A DNA stretch of 64,000 bases from JAUZOB01 sp963692465 (GCA_963692465.1 OY829943.1:558001-622000), one strand, 5' to 3'. Positions 16,529-25,593 are shown, counted from the stretch's first letter. The notes: generated by a model from the sequence alone, not told the origin. Translations and numbers: made by a program.

Positions 16529-17299
16529 CTAATAGTAAGTAATCGTACGTTCTCCATAGCTATATCCCTTAGAATAAGAAACAGCACCAGTCGGCTGATA
16601 ATAGATGGAATATAAATAACCTTTCAACCAATTGCCCTTCTCGTCTTTCTTCAATACACGCGTTGTTGTTGTTCCGTATAAGTATAAATTATCATCTGCC
16701 GATTTAGTTTTTGGCAAATAATCTTCATAATTACCGGTATCAATCGAACCATCATCTTTTAAAACATAGATTCTTTTCTTCACAATATGATATGGGGTCA
16801 CCCCCTCGTTGGTCGATGTTGAATCCAGTTCTGTTGCCTTTCTATTCGCATCATCATAAGTTATTGAAATTTTTGTAACACTAACACTGTCATATTTTTG
16901 CACTGTTCCATCTTTGTATCGGTACGACCTGTCAAGCTCTCCTGTTCTTCTATATTTTGCTGCATCGTAGGTTAATAGGGTACTAATTAGAAGTCTAATG
17001 CTATTATCATCCATATAACGATAATTCATTGCCTCTGTTTTAACTCCACTTTGATCATATTTTTCTATTGACCGACTGTCGTGAACTCCAATAATAACCG
17101 AATCACCTTTAGCATCCCATGTTGATTTATAATATTCTGTCGTCACCTCTTTCACTTTCCCATATAATCCATTTTGAGATGCAAGAGGCAGAGAACTTAA
17201 AGCCGTCGTTATCGGAACTTCTATCTCCTTATCGTTACTACAAGAAGAAAATAACACAACAGAGAAAAAAGCAATAGCAATAAAATTAATAACCTTCAT
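16529..17299 (-). CDS. surface lipoprotein with YD-repeat-like C-terminus, last gene of B12-riboswitch operon A
   Basis: A 256-residue lipoprotein of unknown function. The signal peptide ends in VLFSSC, and the mature part begins CSNDKEIE, an acidic stretch of the kind that sends Bacteroidota lipoproteins to the cell surface. The body is beta-rich. It has repeated aromatic-aspartate segments (SITYDDANRK; KKDEKGNWLKGYLYSIYY; YSYGERTITYY) resembling the YD-repeat/RHS-like lipoproteins common in this order. The start at 17299 gives the signal peptide at the N-terminus; an in-frame extension to 17380 overlaps the preceding gene and was rejected. It follows the fimbrillin-like gene by 43 bp, and shares no internal terminator with it, so it probably answers to cobalamin riboswitch A. 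Confidence 0.72.
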   Translation of the reverse strand: MKVINFIAIAFFSVVLFSSCSNDKEIEVPITTALSSLPLASQNGLYGKVKEVTTEYYKSTWDAKGDSVIIGVHDSRSIEKYDQSGVKTEAMNYRYMDDNSIRLLISTLLTYDAAKYRRTGELDRSYRYKDGTVQKYDSVSVTKISITYDDANRKATELDSTSTNEGVTPYHIVKKRIYVLKDDGSIDTGNYEDYLPKTKSADDNLYLYGTTTTRVLKKDEKGNWLKGYLYSIYYQPTGAVSYSKGYSYGERTITYY

Positions 17300-17342
17300 T
17301 CTACTTATCTTATAAATATTAAACATAAATAAAAAAACTAAA

Positions 17343-18773
17343 TTAAAACTTACGGACAGCCCTAATGACGTAGTCATCATTACATTTCAGACTTGCTGTA
17401 TTAAGAATTCCTGAAGGGAAATGAATCGTGTAGGCATAATAATATGGGAAATCGCCTATCCCTATATGCTCAGTCGAAGTCCAATAGCTCGTTCCTGTCT
17501 TAAATTCATCACCTCCAATAGTTTTCAGCTTTGCGTCCAATCCCTGACAATCAGAGATATAAAGATTAAACACTCCTCTTAATTCATCCTTTGCAGGCAA
17601 ATACCAACCATCTCCTTTTGATGCGCACCATGCAAAAGCAGGATACAACATTGCCCAATTCGAATGTTTTTTTATAATTTCAAAATTATTAGCCCCATCC
17701 GAAGCATCACTTGTTCCTTCATAAGCCTCCGCTTTACTGTCATACCCTCTGGATCTCCAAAAGCCTCCGGTCTGCTCTACTGAAAAGATCTTTCCATTTT
17801 TCCCCCCATTATTAACTTCAAACACAATTCCTACAGGGAATCCTTTATAAGGATAATAGTCCCCTACAGCATAAACATGATTTGCCTCAACCTCCTGATC
17901 AATTGTTACAGCGAAACCATTAACAGAACTTTCACCAACAGTACAATCGACATCTGCAACCTTACTATATGATACCGTATTTTGTTCAAATTGGAGCAGA
18001 CGGTCTCCTTTCGTTATTTTTTGTGGCGCAACCATCGTTTGAAAAGTATAAGTTGTTGGATTCTTTGCAATCGACTCAACTCTTTGCATGGGTACAAGCC
18101 CGGCTTTTGAAGAAGTTAACAATTCATCTCCAGCATCTGTTTTACTTAAATCAAGAGCTGCATATTGTCCTTTATTACTATAAAAAGAAGCAGAAAGACA
18201 GTGATTCAGTATTGCTCCTTCTCCTTTTCCAGTAACAGACACCTCGATTAATGCTAATTTATGTTTAAAAGGTAATGTGATATTTTGAATCTTCGCTATA
18301 ACTTCCCGTGCAGTTAAAATACCCTGAGAAGGATCCACCTTCAACTGACTAATATTCGTCGGATCGTTCGCATCAATGTTATATGGATAATATGCATATA
18401 CGTCCATCGGAACATTCGTAATAATAATCTTATCCGATTCACTTGCCGGAGCAAAAGTCCCATCTGCCTGACAGATCCATTTTGCATTCGTCACATAATT
18501 ACCAGCAGAAGTTGGATAAGCCTTAACATTTGCACTTATCCGCTTAACTGCAAAAATTCCGATCTCATCTCCTTGTTCAAATACTTTTTTTACAGCCCTT
18601 GTTTGCGTACCGGTAGTTTCATCCGAGCTAATCGCAGCCGAAATTTTCAATTCCGTTCCTGATAGCCCATCACCTTTTTCACTTTGGCAGGCTGCAAACA
18701 AGAAGCCAATCAGTAAAAGAGAAAACATCTTTTTTACTGCATTCCCATTTTTTAATACAAGTTTTAGTTTCAT
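17343..18773 (-). CDS. fimbrillin-like lipoprotein with C-terminal DUF1566-type domain
   Basis: A 476-residue exported lipoprotein (lipobox FLFAAC, mature start CQSEKGDG). Residues 35-310 follow the fimbrillin/Mfa-like pattern: FEQGDEIGIFAVKR, then VYAYYPYNID, and LPFKHKLALIEVSVTG, which is diagnostic of fimbrillin-family adhesins. Residues 330-476 form a second domain of DUF1566/FISUMP type (GWYLPAKDELRGVF; SYWTSTEH; YVIRAVRKF), a fold related to C-type lectin-like domains and often found at the tip of surface proteins. Fimbrillin proteins polymerise into fimbriae or act as anchored adhesins. Its position between a BtuG-like propeller (7 bp upstream) and another lipoprotein, under a cobalamin riboswitch, is unusual. 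Confidence 0.85.
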   Translation of the reverse strand: MKLKLVLKNGNAVKKMFSLLLIGFLFAACQSEKGDGLSGTELKISAAISSDETTGTQTRAVKKVFEQGDEIGIFAVKRISANVKAYPTSAGNYVTNAKWICQADGTFAPASESDKIIITNVPMDVYAYYPYNIDANDPTNISQLKVDPSQGILTAREVIAKIQNITLPFKHKLALIEVSVTGKGEGAILNHCLSASFYSNKGQYAALDLSKTDAGDELLTSSKAGLVPMQRVESIAKNPTTYTFQTMVAPQKITKGDRLLQFEQNTVSYSKVADVDCTVGESSVNGFAVTIDQEVEANHVYAVGDYYPYKGFPVGIVFEVNNGGKNGKIFSVEQTGGFWRSRGYDSKAEAYEGTSDASDGANNFEIIKKHSNWAMLYPAFAWCASKGDGWYLPAKDELRGVFNLYISDCQGLDAKLKTIGGDEFKTGTSYWTSTEHIGIGDFPYYYAYTIHFPSGILNTASLKCNDDYVIRAVRKF

Positions 18774-18780
18774 GTTTATT

Positions 18781-20193
18781 TTATTTTACGATAACACTAA
18801 TTTTCTTTTTAGTTCCTTTTCCATTTGATTGAGCATATAAATAGAAATTCGTATTCCCTACTTTTGAAGTAGCAGTAATAATCAAAGAATCATTTTTCAA
18901 TTCATAGGAAACCAGATTATCTTTATTGTCATAAGAAATGTCTTTAATAATGGATTTTGACATATTATCCGCATCAACAACAATATCACTCAGACATATT
19001 TCTTTTCGTTCATTCGGAGCTAAAACGAATCGATTAACAGTAATAAACGGAGAATTATTATCTTCAAAAAACGGCATTGCCTGAAACCAGAATGGATAAA
19101 CCTGATCTTCTTCATCGACAGGACCATATCCTCCCTTTACATCATAATCTTTTATCAATGTTTTATTACTATCATATACAATAACATCATTCGACGAGGT
19201 TACGACAAAATCGTCCGTCAATGGATCGATTCCAAATCGACCGCCATACATTCCTGTTCGACTTCCATCAGCATATTTCGGATCAAAAAATTCAGGAGTA
19301 AGTTCTTTTTTGTCAATATCATATCGGGCAATAACCCCATTATTTGTATACCAATAAAGTATATTTTTTTTAGTGCTTGACTTCAATCCGGCAGCACTCC
19401 ATGCTCCCCACCATGGATCTTCAACCTGAACATCTTCAACAAGAGGAATCTTCTCCATGATTGCCAGTGAATACGGATCTACCTTCCAAATTCCCTCACC
19501 ATATACGGAAATCCATAAAAAACCATCCTTACTCTGGGTAAGAGAACCAATTCCAGTGCATGAGATAGTCTTTAATAATTTATTTGTATTTGCATCAATC
19601 ACAAATACTCCTTGTCCTTGTTTTACTGCAAAAACATAATTCCCAATCCGGCACATCAGCCCTACTTGTCCGGTATAGACATCTGTCGCTGTACTTCCGG
19701 TCCCATCTATTACATTAAGAATTTTAAAACGTTTAATGTCGTAAACTAAGATTTCATGGCTGGTCGATATGTATCCAATTTCGGGACTAACGCCAACAAA
19801 AGCCCGACCATCTCCTTGTCCGATGGTCTCTAATGCTATCTTCTTCTTTAAAGTTTTAGCATCAGCAACAACTAACCGATTTCCCTGTTTTGACAAGAAA
19901 TAGATATAATCCCCATAAATAGTAGCAAACTGAGTAGTAATTCCTAATGTTTCTGCTGGATTAGCCTTTTGATAAACACGATAAACAATTTTCCCTCCAT
20001 TATAAAAATAATTGACTGTACTATTAGTATGGCCATACCAATCTTCATTAGCGACAAAAAAGCCTTTTGATGGAATAGTAGCTGGAGGAATCGAGTCAGG
20101 AAGATCTTTGTCTTCAAAACTTGTGTCATCTTTAGAGCACGAACAGCACAGCAAATACCCTAAAGATAAAAGTAACATAAAATTACACTTCAT
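18781..20193 (-). CDS. BtuG-like surface beta-propeller lipoprotein (DUF5074/YncE type), paralogue in operon A
   Basis: A 470-residue lipoprotein. The signal peptide ends LLCCSC and the mature start CSKDDTSFEDKD fits the surface-export signal. Residues 40-390 resemble the seven-bladed YncE/DUF5074 propeller: GFFVANEDWYGHTNSTVNYF matches GFYLLNEGNMGSNKSTLDYF of the BtuG gene at 23136, and IYGDYIYFLSKQGNRLVVAD matches its next blade. BtuG in Bacteroides binds B12 with very high affinity on top of BtuB. This protein has an extra C-terminal beta-sandwich-like domain (about 395-470) absent from the other copy. It is the first gene behind cobalamin riboswitch A, divergent from btuB, which supports a B12-related binding role. 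The exact ligand is unproven. Confidence 0.8.
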   Translation of the reverse strand: MKCNFMLLLSLGYLLCCSCSKDDTSFEDKDLPDSIPPATIPSKGFFVANEDWYGHTNSTVNYFYNGGKIVYRVYQKANPAETLGITTQFATIYGDYIYFLSKQGNRLVVADAKTLKKKIALETIGQGDGRAFVGVSPEIGYISTSHEILVYDIKRFKILNVIDGTGSTATDVYTGQVGLMCRIGNYVFAVKQGQGVFVIDANTNKLLKTISCTGIGSLTQSKDGFLWISVYGEGIWKVDPYSLAIMEKIPLVEDVQVEDPWWGAWSAAGLKSSTKKNILYWYTNNGVIARYDIDKKELTPEFFDPKYADGSRTGMYGGRFGIDPLTDDFVVTSSNDVIVYDSNKTLIKDYDVKGGYGPVDEEDQVYPFWFQAMPFFEDNNSPFITVNRFVLAPNERKEICLSDIVVDADNMSKSIIKDISYDNKDNLVSYELKNDSLIITATSKVGNTNFYLYAQSNGKGTKKKISVIVK

Positions 20194-20304
20194 CTTATTA
20201 AAGTTTTAGATACCTTAACAGGAAATGGAAATGATGCAAATAGATACAGTGATAGAAGAAACTATTTGAATCAATACTCTACTCCCGAGAATTTGATCTT
20301 ATTT

Positions 20305-20489
20305 ACTTTTGGCAGGTCTTCTGACTTACTTCTTCTTTGAACGCCCTTCCCATTTCTTTTAAGAAACAGTGGATTTGAGTATTGCTCAAAGATTTTAGCG
20401 AAGCTTACAGCAGCGGGTCTGTTCAGGACTTACACCTGATTCCCTTTTCACCACAATTTCAGGAGAAATAGAAATTGTGACACCAAAAT
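20305..20489 (-). ncRNA. cobalamin riboswitch A (upstream of lipoprotein operon)
   Basis: On the minus strand the aptamer core reads GGGAATCAGGTGTAAGTCC, then CCCGCTGCTGTAAGC, and ends with GTCAGAAGACCTGCC. These are the invariant blocks of the cobalamin riboswitch. P1 can form between ATTTTGG at its 5' end and CCAAAA at its 3' end. The predicted start of transcription falls almost exactly at P1, because the promoter -7 element ends 6 nt before it. About 110 nt separate the aptamer from the first start codon, enough for an expression platform. B12 riboswitches normally lower expression when cobalamin is present. Confidence 0.95.
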
Positions 20490-20494
20490 CGCAG

Positions 20495-20525
20495 CAAAAC
20501 TATAAAAAACAGAACAAACAACAAA
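20495..20525 (-). promoter_or_regulatory. promoter of riboswitch A operon
   Basis: Minus-strand -7 element TAGTTTTG (20495-20502) and -33 element TTTG (20522-20525), separated by 19 nt, match the Bacteroidota sigma-ABfr promoter exactly. The predicted start lies at about 20488, at the first base of the aptamer. Confidence 0.75.
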
Positions 20526-20787
20526 CAATAAGTCATATTATTCCATTCCATTTTAAAACAGATATTGATTTATTAGTTCGCCTACCACTTACCACACCGA
20601 ATCAAACGGTACATATTGCATTTCATATAACCACATATAAAAAATCAGATAATGCACATCTACCAATAATTATTGTGAGTTAATTATTTCGCCATTTAAT
20701 CGCTATTCAAACAAATACCTATCATTGTAATTTTCTGAAGATTAAAAAAACAGCAAAAATGTTTTTCCCCTTTGATCAGAATCTTTA

Positions 20788-20795
20788 TATATTTG
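20788..20795 (+). promoter_or_regulatory. -7 element of the btuB riboswitch promoter
   Basis: TATATTTG matches the consensus, with a T-rich -33 region (20762-20766). The predicted transcription start, about 20801, coincides with the first base pairs of riboswitch B P1. Confidence 0.7.
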
Positions 20796-20800
20796 CAAAA

Positions 20801-20980
20801 GCATTGGTTTGCAATATTCATTTCGGATATCGCGATTAAAAGGGAATCAGGTGTAAGTCCTGAACAGTCCCGCTGCTGTAAGTTTCATTTCAACGTCGAA
20901 AGCAAATACCAAGTCCACTGAACAGTTATAAGTTCGGGAAGGAGCTCTCAACGGAAACAAGTCAGAAGACCTGCCATGCA
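20801..20980 (+). ncRNA. cobalamin riboswitch B (upstream of btuB-btuG)
   Basis: The core reads GGGAATCAGGTGTAAGTCC, then AGTCCCGCTGCTGTAAG, the kissing-loop arm lies around 20910-20940, and the aptamer ends AGTCAGAAGACCTGCC. P1 forms between GCAT-GG at 20801-20808 and CCATGC at 20974-20979. A small hairpin ATAGCT/AGCTAT (20991-21012) follows and may belong to the expression platform. Its 19-nt core segment is identical to that of riboswitch A on the opposite strand about 300 bp away. Confidence 0.96.
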
Positions 20981-21103
20981 TTAAAATTCAATAGCTTTCG
21001 AGGAATTAGCTATGAACCAATGGTTGTTCGTTATACACTATTCTTTCATTTCATAACTCTTTAAGCTGTTTGATAAGTTTAAACTATCAGATAGAAATTG
21101 TGC

Positions 21104-23122
21104 ATGAAACACTTTATGCATCAATTAATGCAACCAGGAGTATACCTGTTTGTTTTATTGATTAGCAGTCCTGTTTTATTACAGGCTCAAAAAGTTGATA
21201 CGACCAAGGTTTATAAAATCAAAGAAGTCGTTGTTACCGGAAAACGTATCATACGTGAAATCATTCCAGTACAAACCCTTTCAGGCAAAGAACTTGAACG
21301 TCTCAATTCTCATTCAGTTGCCGATGCTCTTCGTTACTTTTCAGGCATTCAGTTAAAAGATTACGGAGGGATAGGGGGACTAAAAACCGTTAATGTCCGT
21401 AGCATGGGAACCAATCATACCGGCGTTTTTTATGATGGAATTCAATTGGGAAATGCACAAAACGGACAAATTGATTTAGGACGATTTTCACTGGATAATA
21501 TTGAAGAAATCTCACTCTACAACGGACAAAAAAGTGCGATATTCCAACCTGCCAAAGATTTCGGTTCTTCCGGATCTATCTACATAATCTCAAAGCATCC
21601 CTATTTTAGAGAAGGAGAAAAAACCCACCTGAGAGCAACATTCAAAACCGGATCTTTTGGTGTTGTTAATCCATCTTTCACTTGGGAAGAAAAACTCAGT
21701 AAGACCCTATCCAATTCACTCAATACAGAATGGATGCATGCCACTGGACGCTACAAATTCAGATATAAAAAGAAAGACAGCTACGACACTACTGCCATTC
21801 GAAAAAATGCAGACATCACTTATTGGCGAATCGAAGATGGGTTAAACAAGCAAATACACGGAGGGTCCTGGAATACAAAGTTCTATCTCTATTCCTCAGA
21901 ACGTGGTCTTCCCGGTTTTATTGTCCGTGGAAAATTCCTCCATGAAGACCGGCAATGGGATAAAGATTTATTCATCCAATCTTCCCTTAAAAAAAGCATT
22001 AATTCCCGATACAGCTTTCTTCTGAATGCTAAGTATGCCTACGACTATACACACTATCTCACTCCATTTAAAAATGACCAATCCACAATGTATATTAACA
22101 ATACCTACCGACAACACGAGTTTTATTTTTCCTTCGCCAACCAATATTCTTTTTTCCCTTTTTGGAGTGCAGCTCTATCCAGTGATTTACAATGGAATAA
22201 ATTAGATGCAAATCTTCGCAACTTTGCTTATCCAATCCGATATACAACACTCGTTGCCGCTGCCACCTCTTTACAGTTTGATCAGTTCAAGATGCAGGCA
22301 AGCTTATTAAGCACATTCGTTCACGAAATAGTACAAGTTGATAGTGCCGCCCCTGATAAAAAGAAATTCACTCCTGCAGTCTTCTTTTCTTATCATCCAT
22401 GGTCAAAAAAAGACTTCAATTTTCGCGGTTTTTATAAACGAATATTCCGAATGCCAACATTCAACGATTTATACTACACTTTTATCGGCAATACACAACT
22501 TAAACCAGAATATACCACTCAGTACGATCTGGGAATGACCTATGGAAAGGATTTTACAACTTCATCTCTCCGCCGGATAGAATTGCAAATTGATGGATAT
22601 TACAATCAGGTATCGAATAAAATAGTGGCAATGCCTACCTCTAATTTTTTCAGATGGACTATGATCAACCTGGGGTATGTAGAAATCCGGGGAATCGATG
22701 CCGCATTGCAATCAGCATGGAATTTATCTAGCAACATCACCGCAAACGCAAGATTGTCATACACATATCAAAAAGCTCAAGACTTTACCGACCCAACTAA
22801 AGACTATTACGGAGACCAAATTCCGTATATTCCATGGAACAGCGGATCGGCAATTATTAACGGAACTTATAAATCATGGGACTTAAATTATAGTTACATC
22901 TATACCGGAAAACGATATAACGAATCGGCTAATACAATTGCTAATTACACTCCTCCATGGTACACAAGCGATTTATCATTAGCCAAAAGATTTAAATGGA
23001 GAACCTCTCACATACGAATTACAGCTGAAGTCAATAATCTGTTCAACCAATCTTATGAAGTTGTATTAAGCTACCCTATGCCGGGGCGCAATTACAAATT
23101 CATACTGAATATCTCAATCTAA
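21104..23122 (+). CDS. btuB: TonB-dependent B12 receptor BtuB
   Basis: A 672-residue outer-membrane receptor that imports cobalamin with TonB energy. After a signal peptide (YLFVLLISSPVLLQAQ) comes the TonB box region YKIKEVVVTGKRI. The plug follows (residues 45-165: VADALRYFSGIQLKDYGGIG; TVNVRSMGTNHTGVFYDGIQ; ISLYNGQKSAIFQPAKDFGS), then a 22-strand-type barrel ending NYKFILNISI. The ATG at 21104 is used. A TTG two codons earlier is less likely because the ATG has its own purine-rich upstream stretch. It is preceded by cobalamin riboswitch B and followed after 13 bp by btuG, which fixes the substrate assignment better than sequence alone. Confidence 0.93.
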   Translation: MKHFMHQLMQPGVYLFVLLISSPVLLQAQKVDTTKVYKIKEVVVTGKRIIREIIPVQTLSGKELERLNSHSVADALRYFSGIQLKDYGGIGGLKTVNVRSMGTNHTGVFYDGIQLGNAQNGQIDLGRFSLDNIEEISLYNGQKSAIFQPAKDFGSSGSIYIISKHPYFREGEKTHLRATFKTGSFGVVNPSFTWEEKLSKTLSNSLNTEWMHATGRYKFRYKKKDSYDTTAIRKNADITYWRIEDGLNKQIHGGSWNTKFYLYSSERGLPGFIVRGKFLHEDRQWDKDLFIQSSLKKSINSRYSFLLNAKYAYDYTHYLTPFKNDQSTMYINNTYRQHEFYFSFANQYSFFPFWSAALSSDLQWNKLDANLRNFAYPIRYTTLVAAATSLQFDQFKMQASLLSTFVHEIVQVDSAAPDKKKFTPAVFFSYHPWSKKDFNFRGFYKRIFRMPTFNDLYYTFIGNTQLKPEYTTQYDLGMTYGKDFTTSSLRRIELQIDGYYNQVSNKIVAMPTSNFFRWTMINLGYVEIRGIDAALQSAWNLSSNITANARLSYTYQKAQDFTDPTKDYYGDQIPYIPWNSGSAIINGTYKSWDLNYSYIYTGKRYNESANTIANYTPPWYTSDLSLAKRFKWRTSHIRITAEVNNLFNQSYEVVLSYPMPGRNYKFILNISI

Positions 23123-23135
23123 AAAAGTATAAGCC

Positions 23136-24281
23136 ATGAAACTAAAACCTCTCTTGTATTTCTTAGTCCTTTTCTCCGGCGCTATCCTCTATTCCTGCAG
23201 GGGAGAAGAATCGGCCGTACCGGAACAAGTCAGTGATCAATTGCAACCTGCCACTCCTGATGCTAAAATAACAGGTTTTTATCTTCTTAATGAAGGAAAC
23301 ATGGGAAGTAATAAATCCACACTTGATTACTTCGATTTCACAACCGGTCGTTATCATCTAAATATCTATGCCGAAAGAAACCCCAATGTCGTTAAGGAAT
23401 TAGGCGATGTTGGTAATGATATTCAAATCTACGGAAGCAAACTGTATGCCGTAATCAACGTATCTAATTTTGTAGAAGTAATGGATGCCAAAACAGCCAA
23501 ACACATCGGTCAATTTTCCATCCCAAATTGCCGTTATATCACCTTTGCCAATGGAAAGGCCTATGTGAGTTCGTATGCCGGACCAGTGAAGATTGATCCT
23601 AACGCACAAATCGGCTATGTTGCCGAAATAGACACGACCACACTGCAAATAACCAAGACAGTAACAGTAGGTTACCAACCCGAGGAAATGGTTGTTGTTA
23701 ACAACAAACTCTATGTTGCAAATTCCGGAGGTTACCGCTATCCTAATTATGATCGCACAGTATCTGTTGTTGATTTAAATACTTTCAAGGAAATTAAGAA
23801 GATCGATGTTGCAATTAATCTGCATCGATTAAAAGCCGATCAGGAAGGAAATTTATATGTCACTTCCCGGGGAGATTACCATGGAAACCATTCTAACACC
23901 TTTGTTATCGACACTAAAACAGATCAGGTTAAAGACACCCTCAACATCGGAGCCAGTGAACTCTGCATCGATGGAGATTCATTATACCTCTATAGCGTGG
24001 AATGGAATTGGGAAACCCAGAGTAATACCATTGGATATGCCATTATAAACACAAAAACCAAACAAATCGTCACCCGCAATTTTATAACAGACGGGACTGA
24101 TAAAGTTATTGGAATTCCTTATGGGATTGCCGTAAATCCCGAAACCAAAGACTTTTTTGTCACCGATGCCGGAAACTATGTCTCTCCTGGTAAAGTTTAC
24201 TGTTTTAGCAAAAACGGAAAAAAGAAATGGTCTGTAACCGCTGGAGACATCCCTGCCCATTTTGTATTTACGCAACGATGA
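23136..24281 (+). CDS. btuG: BtuG, surface B12-binding beta-propeller lipoprotein
   Basis: A 381-residue surface lipoprotein (lipobox ILYSC, mature start CRGEESAV with acidic export signal). The body is a YncE-like propeller with repeated blade motifs: LYAVINVSNFVEVMDAKTAK, LYVANSGGYRYPNYDRTVSV, LYVTSRGDYHGNHSNTFVID and IPYGIAVNPETKDFFVTDAG. In Bacteroides thetaiotaomicron, BtuG proteins are propellers of this type that capture B12 with femtomolar affinity and sit as a lid on BtuB. Direct linkage to btuB behind a cobalamin riboswitch makes the assignment strong. Length is typical. It is followed after 23 bp by a third surface lipoprotein. Confidence 0.92.
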   Translation: MKLKPLLYFLVLFSGAILYSCRGEESAVPEQVSDQLQPATPDAKITGFYLLNEGNMGSNKSTLDYFDFTTGRYHLNIYAERNPNVVKELGDVGNDIQIYGSKLYAVINVSNFVEVMDAKTAKHIGQFSIPNCRYITFANGKAYVSSYAGPVKIDPNAQIGYVAEIDTTTLQITKTVTVGYQPEEMVVVNNKLYVANSGGYRYPNYDRTVSVVDLNTFKEIKKIDVAINLHRLKADQEGNLYVTSRGDYHGNHSNTFVIDTKTDQVKDTLNIGASELCIDGDSLYLYSVEWNWETQSNTIGYAIINTKTKQIVTRNFITDGTDKVIGIPYGIAVNPETKDFFVTDAGNYVSPGKVYCFSKNGKKKWSVTAGDIPAHFVFTQR

Positions 24282-24304
24282 ATAAACCCTAAATAATTTA
24301 AAAA

Positions 24305-25516
24305 ATGAAAATTAAACAATGTATCGCATTCGCAATTATTCTACTTAGTTCTGTCGGATTATGGAGCTGTGCCAAAGACGACACACCCAATTCTGCGTCA
24401 GATTTAGTAATCTCAAAACCAGAAGGATTATCAATTGATCGCTGTCGAACTTTAAAACTAGCAGTAAGCTGCAATAACATGATTATTAAGTCTCTGGAAT
24501 GGTCTATCGGAGACTCCATCCTCTCATCCGATGCTAATTTGTACTTTATTAGCTTAAAAGCCGGAACCTATAAAATAAAGGTTAAAGCAAAAAATGATCT
24601 TAAAACACTATCTGATTCTGTAACCGTAACCGTCAAACAGGAGGCTACAGCCTATACTCCTTACCTCACTAAAGTTTGTGATTTCATGCCCGCTCCCGGA
24701 CAATTCGGAAACGTATTACCTCAATACGAAGCAGGAGATACCCAGGAAACCATAAATAAAAAAGTAGAAAATGCAATTGCAAACAACAAAAGAGGGATGA
24801 TCTCTCTCGGAGCCTATGGTGGATATGTTGTTGTTGGATTTGACCACACAATTGTAAACGTTCCGGGCAAGAAAGATTTCAAAGTTCTTGGAAATGCTTT
24901 TTATGCGTCGGGCAACACAACCGGGAAAAAAGCAGGAAGCTGTGAACCCGGTATTGTAATGGTTGCCTACGACAAAAACAAAAATGGGAAGCCGGATGAC
25001 GACGAATGGTATGAGCTAGCTGGAAGTGAATACTCAAAACCAACAACTATAAAGAATTATGAAATAACCTACTATAAACCCGACGAAAATAAAACACCTA
25101 CTCCGAGCCCATCCGTTTCAGCTACCGATACAACCTATGTAAAATGGACCGATAACCAAGGAAAATCAGGATATATCTTCAAAAACGGTTTTCATAAACA
25201 AAGCTACTACCCCCAGTGGGCCGGTTCTAAAATTACATTTAAAGGAGGCACTCTGATTGCCAATAATGCCTTCGATCAAAGTGGCAAAGGAACTTACTGG
25301 GTTCTTTTTGCTGAAGACTGGGGTTATGCTGATAATGCACCAAACGACAGTGACTTATCTAATTTCGACATAGACTGGGCTGTAGATAGTAATGGGAACA
25401 AAGTTAAATTACCCGGAATCGATTTTGTCAAAGTATATACCGGTTTACAACAATGGGCCGGCTGGTTAGGCGAAACCTCTACTGAAGTCGCCGGTGTTAC
25501 AGACCTCAATCTGTAA
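24305..25516 (+). CDS. PKD-like surface lipoprotein, BtuH-type candidate
   Basis: A 403-residue lipoprotein (lipobox GLWSC, mature start CAKDDTPN, a surface-export pattern). Residues 30-115 form a PKD/Ig-like domain (LEWSIGDSILSSDANLYFIS). The rest is a conserved surface module (YVVVGFDHTIVNVPGKKDFK; DDDEWYELAGSEYSKPTTIK; TYWVLFAEDWGYADN) commonly seen beside B12 uptake genes in this phylum. Bacteroides BtuH is a B12-binding surface lipoprotein encoded in such loci, and this protein is a candidate for that role; I cannot confirm homology by eye. It is the third gene behind riboswitch B, and a bidirectional terminator follows. Confidence 0.72.
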   Translation: MKIKQCIAFAIILLSSVGLWSCAKDDTPNSASDLVISKPEGLSIDRCRTLKLAVSCNNMIIKSLEWSIGDSILSSDANLYFISLKAGTYKIKVKAKNDLKTLSDSVTVTVKQEATAYTPYLTKVCDFMPAPGQFGNVLPQYEAGDTQETINKKVENAIANNKRGMISLGAYGGYVVVGFDHTIVNVPGKKDFKVLGNAFYASGNTTGKKAGSCEPGIVMVAYDKNKNGKPDDDEWYELAGSEYSKPTTIKNYEITYYKPDENKTPTPSPSVSATDTTYVKWTDNQGKSGYIFKNGFHKQSYYPQWAGSKITFKGGTLIANNAFDQSGKGTYWVLFAEDWGYADNAPNDSDLSNFDIDWAVDSNGNKVKLPGIDFVKVYTGLQQWAGWLGETSTEVAGVTDLNL

Positions 25517-25529
25517 ATTATTAAAAAAA

Positions 25530-25577
25530 CAGAAACAGCTCATCTAACTACAAAGCATCTCTTTCGGGCTGTTTCTG
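25530..25577. terminator. bidirectional terminator between B12 uptake operon and nrdG
   Basis: CAGAAACAGC and its exact reverse complement GCTGTTTCTG flank a loop of 28 nt, with an A-run on the left and CTTTTTAAG on the right. It can end both convergent transcripts. The long loop makes it weaker than the other terminators. Confidence 0.65.
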
Positions 25578-25593
25578 CTTTTTAAGCCAATTT

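Noticed and set aside
17300..17380. N-terminal extension of the lipoprotein at 16529
   Set aside because: It overlaps the fimbrillin-like gene and would bury the signal peptide in the interior.
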